A DNA stretch of 49,964 bases, from positions 1-49,964 of the IMG/VR virus record IMGVR_UViG_3300036800_000220; one strand, written 5' to 3'. Source of the stretch: a virus. This document shows positions 46,740-49,964 of this stretch, one piece after another (position 1 is the first letter of the stretch; every line of letters starts with the position of its first letter). The notes under the pieces are model-generated. The model ran no database searches and was not told where the DNA came from. It worked only from the letters and a program-made list of their open reading frames with translations. The position numbers and the translations under genes were made by a program.

Positions 46740-48310
46740 GCGCTACCGCCCGGCATGCTGTTTGCGACCCGCGCCGTGGTGGTGACCTTGGCGCTGTCGC
46801 TGCGCGCGGCGACCTGCAGGCCGGGCGCGTGGGTGATCTCGACGTGCACCAGGTGCTCGGCGGCGGCGCCGCGGCGCGACGCCTCGCCCTGGGCGTCCGC
46901 CGGGCTCTCGTAGAAGCGCGAGACCACCGCGCCGGCGTCGCCTGCGGCCGAGGTCGAGGCCAGGCGAGCGCCGGCGGCGCGTCGGGCGCCTTCGGTCAGC
47001 TCGTACTGCACGAAATCCAGCTGCTCGCGCATGGAGGCCATGCCCAGCGAATGACCGGCCCAGCGGGCGAACTCGGCCTGGCGGTCCGCGTGCCATTGGC
47101 CGATGCCCAGGGCCCGGCCGTGGTCGCCCACGGCATGAGGATCGAACCCGCTCTCGGCGCCGAGATTGGCGACGATCCCCGCCGCCTGAGCCTCGCTCCA
47201 GCCCTTGGACTTGAAGTAGTCCATCGCCTGGTGCGCGGCGGGGCTATCAACGCCACCTGCCGTGCGACGCCCGCCGCTGGCGCCCGCTGCAGATCCCGTG
47301 CTCGGTGCGCCAGCCGGGGCGCTCGCCGCCTGATGTTTGCCGCCGAGGAGGCCGGCGAGCCAGTTGGCGAAGTCGAACATCGCCTGGAAGACCGGAATAT
47401 CGACTTGCTCAGCCATCCGGTTCTGAAAGCCATGCCACGCGTCGTCCAGCTTGATGATCGACTCGTGTAGGCGCTTCTCCTCTGCAATCTGCCTTGCGCT
47501 CTTGATCGCGCCGGACTTTGAGGCTTCGTCGAGCTGCTCCTCGCGCTCGTCCTGTTTCTGTATCAGCCACGCGAGCGCGGAGCTCGCGCCGAACGTGCTG
47601 GCGATCTGCTCGCGCGCCTGAGCGTTCTGCCCCTGCATCGCGTTGCCGAGCTGGTTCATCGCGTCGGCGGTGTCGATGCTCCCGTTCTGGAGCCGATGTA
47701 CGTGGATCCCGAGCCGGCTGATGAGCGCCAGAGCATCTCGGCTCCCGCGCCCGGCCAGCGCGTCCTCGAGCGTCTTGCCGACGCCTTCGAACGCCTGGGT
47801 CATGCCTTCGGCGCTGACACCGGCGTGCTCGCCGGCGAGCTGGTGCTTCTGTAGAACCTCGACGTTCTGCCCGAGGATCGCAGCCTCGGCGGAGATTGCC
47901 GTGCCGAAATTCGCGTACTGCTCGGCGGCCTTTTTCCCGTTTTCGGCGGCCTTGGCGAGGGTCAGGGCAACCACCCCCACCGCCAAACCGACGGGTCCCG
48001 CCGCCGCGCCCAGGCCCGCGAACGCGGCGCCCGTCGTCTCGATCGCGCCGCCCGTGGCGGCCACGCCCTCCGCCGCGACGCCGACTTCGGCCACGCCGCC
48101 GGCCGCGACGCGCGAGTTGTCGCCCATGGCCCGGAAGCTGTTGATGAGGCCGCCGAAGGCCTCGCGCTTTTCGCCCAGCGCGCCCAGGCGCTTGTGCGCC
48201 TCCTCGAATGGCGTCCCCTTGGTCAGCTTGGCGAAGTTGCTCTCGATCTGCTTGACGACCGCCTCGGTGCGGTCCTTGGCGGTGATCTCGAGCTCAAACT
48301 TACGGGCCAT
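46736..48310 (-). CDS. Tape measure protein with tail lysozyme domain
   Basis: A 524-residue tape measure protein. The N-terminal part has coiled-coil and membrane-like segments (AAGPVGLAVGVVALTLAKAA). The C-terminal third carries a phage tail lysozyme-type domain: MDYFKSKGWSEAQAAGIVAN, GAESGFDPHAVGDHGRALGI and GQWHADRQAEFARWAGHSL, with the Glu of GAESGF as candidate catalytic residue. It would cut peptidoglycan during DNA entry. The length predicts a fairly short tail. Confidence 0.85.
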   Translation of the reverse strand: MARKFELEITAKDRTEAVVKQIESNFAKLTKGTPFEEAHKRLGALGEKREAFGGLINSFRAMGDNSRVAAGGVAEVGVAAEGVAATGGAIETTGAAFAGLGAAAGPVGLAVGVVALTLAKAAENGKKAAEQYANFGTAISAEAAILGQNVEVLQKHQLAGEHAGVSAEGMTQAFEGVGKTLEDALAGRGSRDALALISRLGIHVHRLQNGSIDTADAMNQLGNAMQGQNAQAREQIASTFGASSALAWLIQKQDEREEQLDEASKSGAIKSARQIAEEKRLHESIIKLDDAWHGFQNRMAEQVDIPVFQAMFDFANWLAGLLGGKHQAASAPAGAPSTGSAAGASGGRRTAGGVDSPAAHQAMDYFKSKGWSEAQAAGIVANLGAESGFDPHAVGDHGRALGIGQWHADRQAEFARWAGHSLGMASMREQLDFVQYELTEGARRAAGARLASTSAAGDAGAVVSRFYESPADAQGEASRRGAAAEHLVHVEITHAPGLQVAARSDSAKVTTTARVANSMPGGSA

Positions 48311-48311
48311 G

Positions 48312-48961
48312 TCAGGCGCCCCCGTCGAGGGCCGCGGCCGCCCACCAAGTCAGATCGCTCCAGGTCAGGGCGAGCGCATCGCCAGGACTCCAGCCATACA
48401 GGCGCACCACCCGGGCGAAGATCGCCCGCCAGTCGGGCGGGAGCCTCAAAGGAAAGGGAGCAGGTAGGCCTCGGCCGCTTTGAAATCGCGGATCCCGATC
48501 TCTTCCACAGCGCTCTCGGGCGCGCCGGTGACGGCGGCGATCAGGGCAACGGCGATGTCGAGGCCCTGCTTGCCGTCCGTGCGCTTGTAGGCCCCGATCA
48601 GAGGCTCGCGCAGATCGAGTACGAACAGCGTGTCTTCCTCGTGGACCACCGGCTTGCGCAGGGTGATCACCAGCTCTTGCGGCAGCGGGTCCGGCGCCGT
48701 GACGTCCCGGCACATCGCCTGCAGGTAGTTGCGGGCCTTGCGCAGCACGCTCAGCGGCAGCTGCTCGATCACCGGTATCGGGGCGCCGCTGACGTCGAAG
48801 ATCAGCCCGATGGTTCCTTCGGTCGCGCCCTTGCCGCGCAGGCGCTTGACCTCGCGCACCGTCGGCTCGCGCAGGCGCAGCTGCGTCCACGTCGCGCCGG
48901 CGAATTCCACCGGCGTGGGGAACCAGACGGTCAGTTCGTCAGGTGCTGTAGTCGACGACAC
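48312..48961 (-). CDS. Tail assembly chaperone, -1 frameshift product
   Basis: The zero-frame chaperone (48446-48961) joins a second frame to give about 216 residues if ribosomes slip back one base at CCCUUUC (48458-48452), four codons before the zero-frame stop. The sequence then continues LLPFPLRLPPDWRAIFARVV, with a W-x-x-A-I-F helix and a Trp-rich end (TWSDLTWWAAAALDGG), like the GpE-type extension in P2/Mu-like phages. The stop is at 48312, two bases before the tape measure start. Both products are normally needed at a fixed ratio. Confidence 0.8.
48446..48961 (-). CDS. Tail assembly chaperone, zero-frame product (Mu gp41-like)
   Basis: A 171-residue protein of the phage tail assembly chaperone family (P2 gpE / Mu gp41 type). 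GTG at 48961 has GAGGGG 5 bases upstream and overlaps the tube gene by 23 bp. It has LTVWFPTPVEFAGATWTQLR, LREPTVREVKRLRGKG and LDIAVALIAAVTGAPESAVE, typical of the family. It binds the tape measure during tail assembly. Confidence 0.85.
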   Translation of the reverse strand: MSSTTAPDELTVWFPTPVEFAGATWTQLRLREPTVREVKRLRGKGATEGTIGLIFDVSGAPIPVIEQLPLSVLRKARNYLQAMCRDVTAPDPLPQELVITLRKPVVHEEDTLFVLDLREPLIGAYKRTDGKQGLDIAVALIAAVTGAPESAVEEIGIRDFKAAEAYLLPFL

Positions 48962-49307
48962 TGGGCCCCTCGAACATGATGGTGATCTTCGCGTCCTCGG
49001 TCTCGGCCTCGAGCGGATCGCCCGAGCGGCTGAGGTTGGTCCCCACCACGGTCTTGCCGTTGGCAAGGATGGCGACCAGGCTCGCCCCCACCACATTGCT
49101 GAGCTGCGAGACGGAGAGGCCGCCCAGGTCGGTGATATCGCCGCCCATCTGGCCTGGGGCCTTCTTCTCCTTATTGCCGTGGTAGCCGTCCTGGCCCCAG
49201 ACACCCTCGCGGTGCACGCCGCTGACGCGGTATTTGAAGTTGCCGCGCAGGGCGTACGGCTGGCCGTTGATCGTGAGGGTCGCCGTGCCGGCGATCAGGT
49301 CGCTCAT
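48939..49307 (-). CDS. Tail tube protein (Mu gpM-like)
   Basis: A 122-residue tube protein. Family markers include IAGTATLTINGQPYALRGNF near the start, VHREGVWGQDGYHGNKEKK in the middle, and ITIMFEGPSVVDYS at the end. Six-subunit rings of it form the inner tube through which DNA passes. It follows the sheath gene and precedes the chaperone, as in Mu and P2. Confidence 0.92.
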   Translation of the reverse strand: MSDLIAGTATLTINGQPYALRGNFKYRVSGVHREGVWGQDGYHGNKEKKAPGQMGGDITDLGGLSVSQLSNVVGASLVAILANGKTVVGTNLSRSGDPLEAETEDAKITIMFEGPSVVDYST

Positions 49308-49366
49308 TCAAGCGCTCCGGAGATGAGGCGTGGGCCGGTCGCGCCGGCGGGCGGGCGCTTCGCGCG

Positions 49367-49964
49367 TCAGGCCGCGGCCTGGGCGTCGACGACGTCGTTG
49401 CTGTTGGCGGGCGGTGCGAGCAGCCGGAACTGGAACAGCAGGGCGAAGACGCGGAGCTGAGCGATCAGGACCGGCGGATACAGAACGTCCAGCCGTCCCG
49501 GGTTGGTCTGGTTGCGCTGGACCACCAGGTTGGCCGCAAAGAAGGCGGTATCCTCGACCCAGCCGTTGACCGTCTCGAGGATGGTGTAGTTGGCGACCAG
49601 TAAGCCCTCCACCGTGCTGGGGGTGACGATATTCGAGTTCGGCGGCGTCGGCGTGCCGTTGTCCGCCAGCTTCTTGCGGCTGAGCGAACTGGTCACCGTC
49701 GCCTGCAGGGACCGAAGCACGGCCATGATCGTGTAGAGGGTCTCGACCTCGAGCAGCGAGTTGTCGGCCTGGCCAAGGCTGTTGGTCTGGTAGGTGGTGA
49801 TCGCGTTCTGGATCGAGACCTGCTTGGCCGGCGAGACGTTGAAGGTGCTGATCCCGTCATAGAGCAGGGTGTTCTGCTGCAGCTGGCTGAACTGGTCCGC
49901 CGCCGGCGGCGCCCACACGCCGATGATCGGCAAGGTCTGCACCGGAAGCGCCGGATCCACGCGC
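49367..49964 (-). CDS. Tail sheath protein, C-terminal part (joined to 1-959)
   Basis: The last 200 codons of the sheath, read from base 49964 in frame with 1-959. Sheath-type features: VDPALPVQTLPIIGVWAPPA, LLYDGISTFNVSPAKQVSIQ, ITTYQTNSLGQADNSLLEVE and a C-terminal RVFALLFQFRLLAPP. These match the C-terminal half of Mu-like sheaths, including the strand that links neighbouring subunits. It would look truncated at 49960 if the sequence were treated as linear; it is not. Confidence 0.9.
   Translation of the reverse strand, partial: RVDPALPVQTLPIIGVWAPPAADQFSQLQQNTLLYDGISTFNVSPAKQVSIQNAITTYQTNSLGQADNSLLEVETLYTIMAVLRSLQATVTSSLSRKKLADNGTPTPPNSNIVTPSTVEGLLVANYTILETVNGWVEDTAFFAANLVVQRNQTNPGRLDVLYPPVLIAQLRVFALLFQFRLLAPPANSNDVVDAQAAA

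Noticed and set aside
1-49964. CRISPR array, tRNA genes, rRNA, insertion sequences or a diversity-generating retroelement
   Set aside because: I saw no regularly spaced repeats, no cloverleaf with a recognisable anticodon loop, no transposase and no reverse transcriptase. tRNAscan-SE or Aragorn could still find a degenerate tRNA.

Overview
The window reads as one complete genome of a temperate, contractile-tailed (myovirus-like) phage, about 50 kb and very GC-rich. The tail sheath gene runs off the left end and continues in frame from the right end across the 49964/1 junction, so the molecule is circular or circularly permuted and the ends are an arbitrary cut. The base composition, a PEP-CTERM cargo protein of the type common in Caulobacterales and sphingomonads, and GcrA-like DNA-binding repeats suggest an alphaproteobacterial host, perhaps a Caulobacter or Phenylobacterium relative. 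That host assignment is inference.

Late genes lie on the minus strand and read from about 12.4 kb down to 1, then from 49964 down to about 29.7 kb. The head block (10.6 to 1.8 kb) is lambda-like: small and large terminase, gpW, portal, S49 protease, scaffold-like protein, decoration protein, gpE capsid and FII-type joiner. The tail block (1.8 kb, across the junction, to 38 kb) is Mu-like: gp37, gp38/DUF2635, sheath, tube, a chaperone with a -1 frameshift, a tape measure with a lysozyme domain, gpN, hub gpP, gp45, gp46, gp47, a beta-helix spike, gp48 and fibres. Next come three proteins with N-terminal export signals (37.6 to 33.7 kb), an opposite-strand PEP-CTERM moron, a lysis cassette with an M15 endolysin, a terminator, a DUF2235 (Tle1-type) hydrolase and a Dam-like methylase.

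The control region is at 17 to 21 kb. Divergent HTH regulators (19388-19654 on minus, 19752-20198 on plus) flank 17-bp quasi-palindromic operators. Two more copies lie before the rightward operon, one directly behind a -35 element. The leftward early operon (19.65 to 17.6 kb) carries regulators and a replication-type HTH protein and ends at a hairpin. Next to it is a ribbon-helix-helix-like gene with its own inverted operators. From 16.7 to 12.7 kb there are small unknown genes, a tyrosine recombinase and a DUF3164 protein.

The rightward operon (20.97 to 29.72 kb) is a chain of translationally coupled small genes, many with cysteine clusters. At its centre are a HerA-like ATPase and a protein with seven Myb/GcrA-like repeats, and it ends in a large serine recombinase. 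The genome therefore carries two integrase-type enzymes. The least familiar parts are the HerA plus seven-repeat pair, the exported tail-region proteins with the PEP-CTERM moron, and the phage-borne Tle1-type hydrolase.
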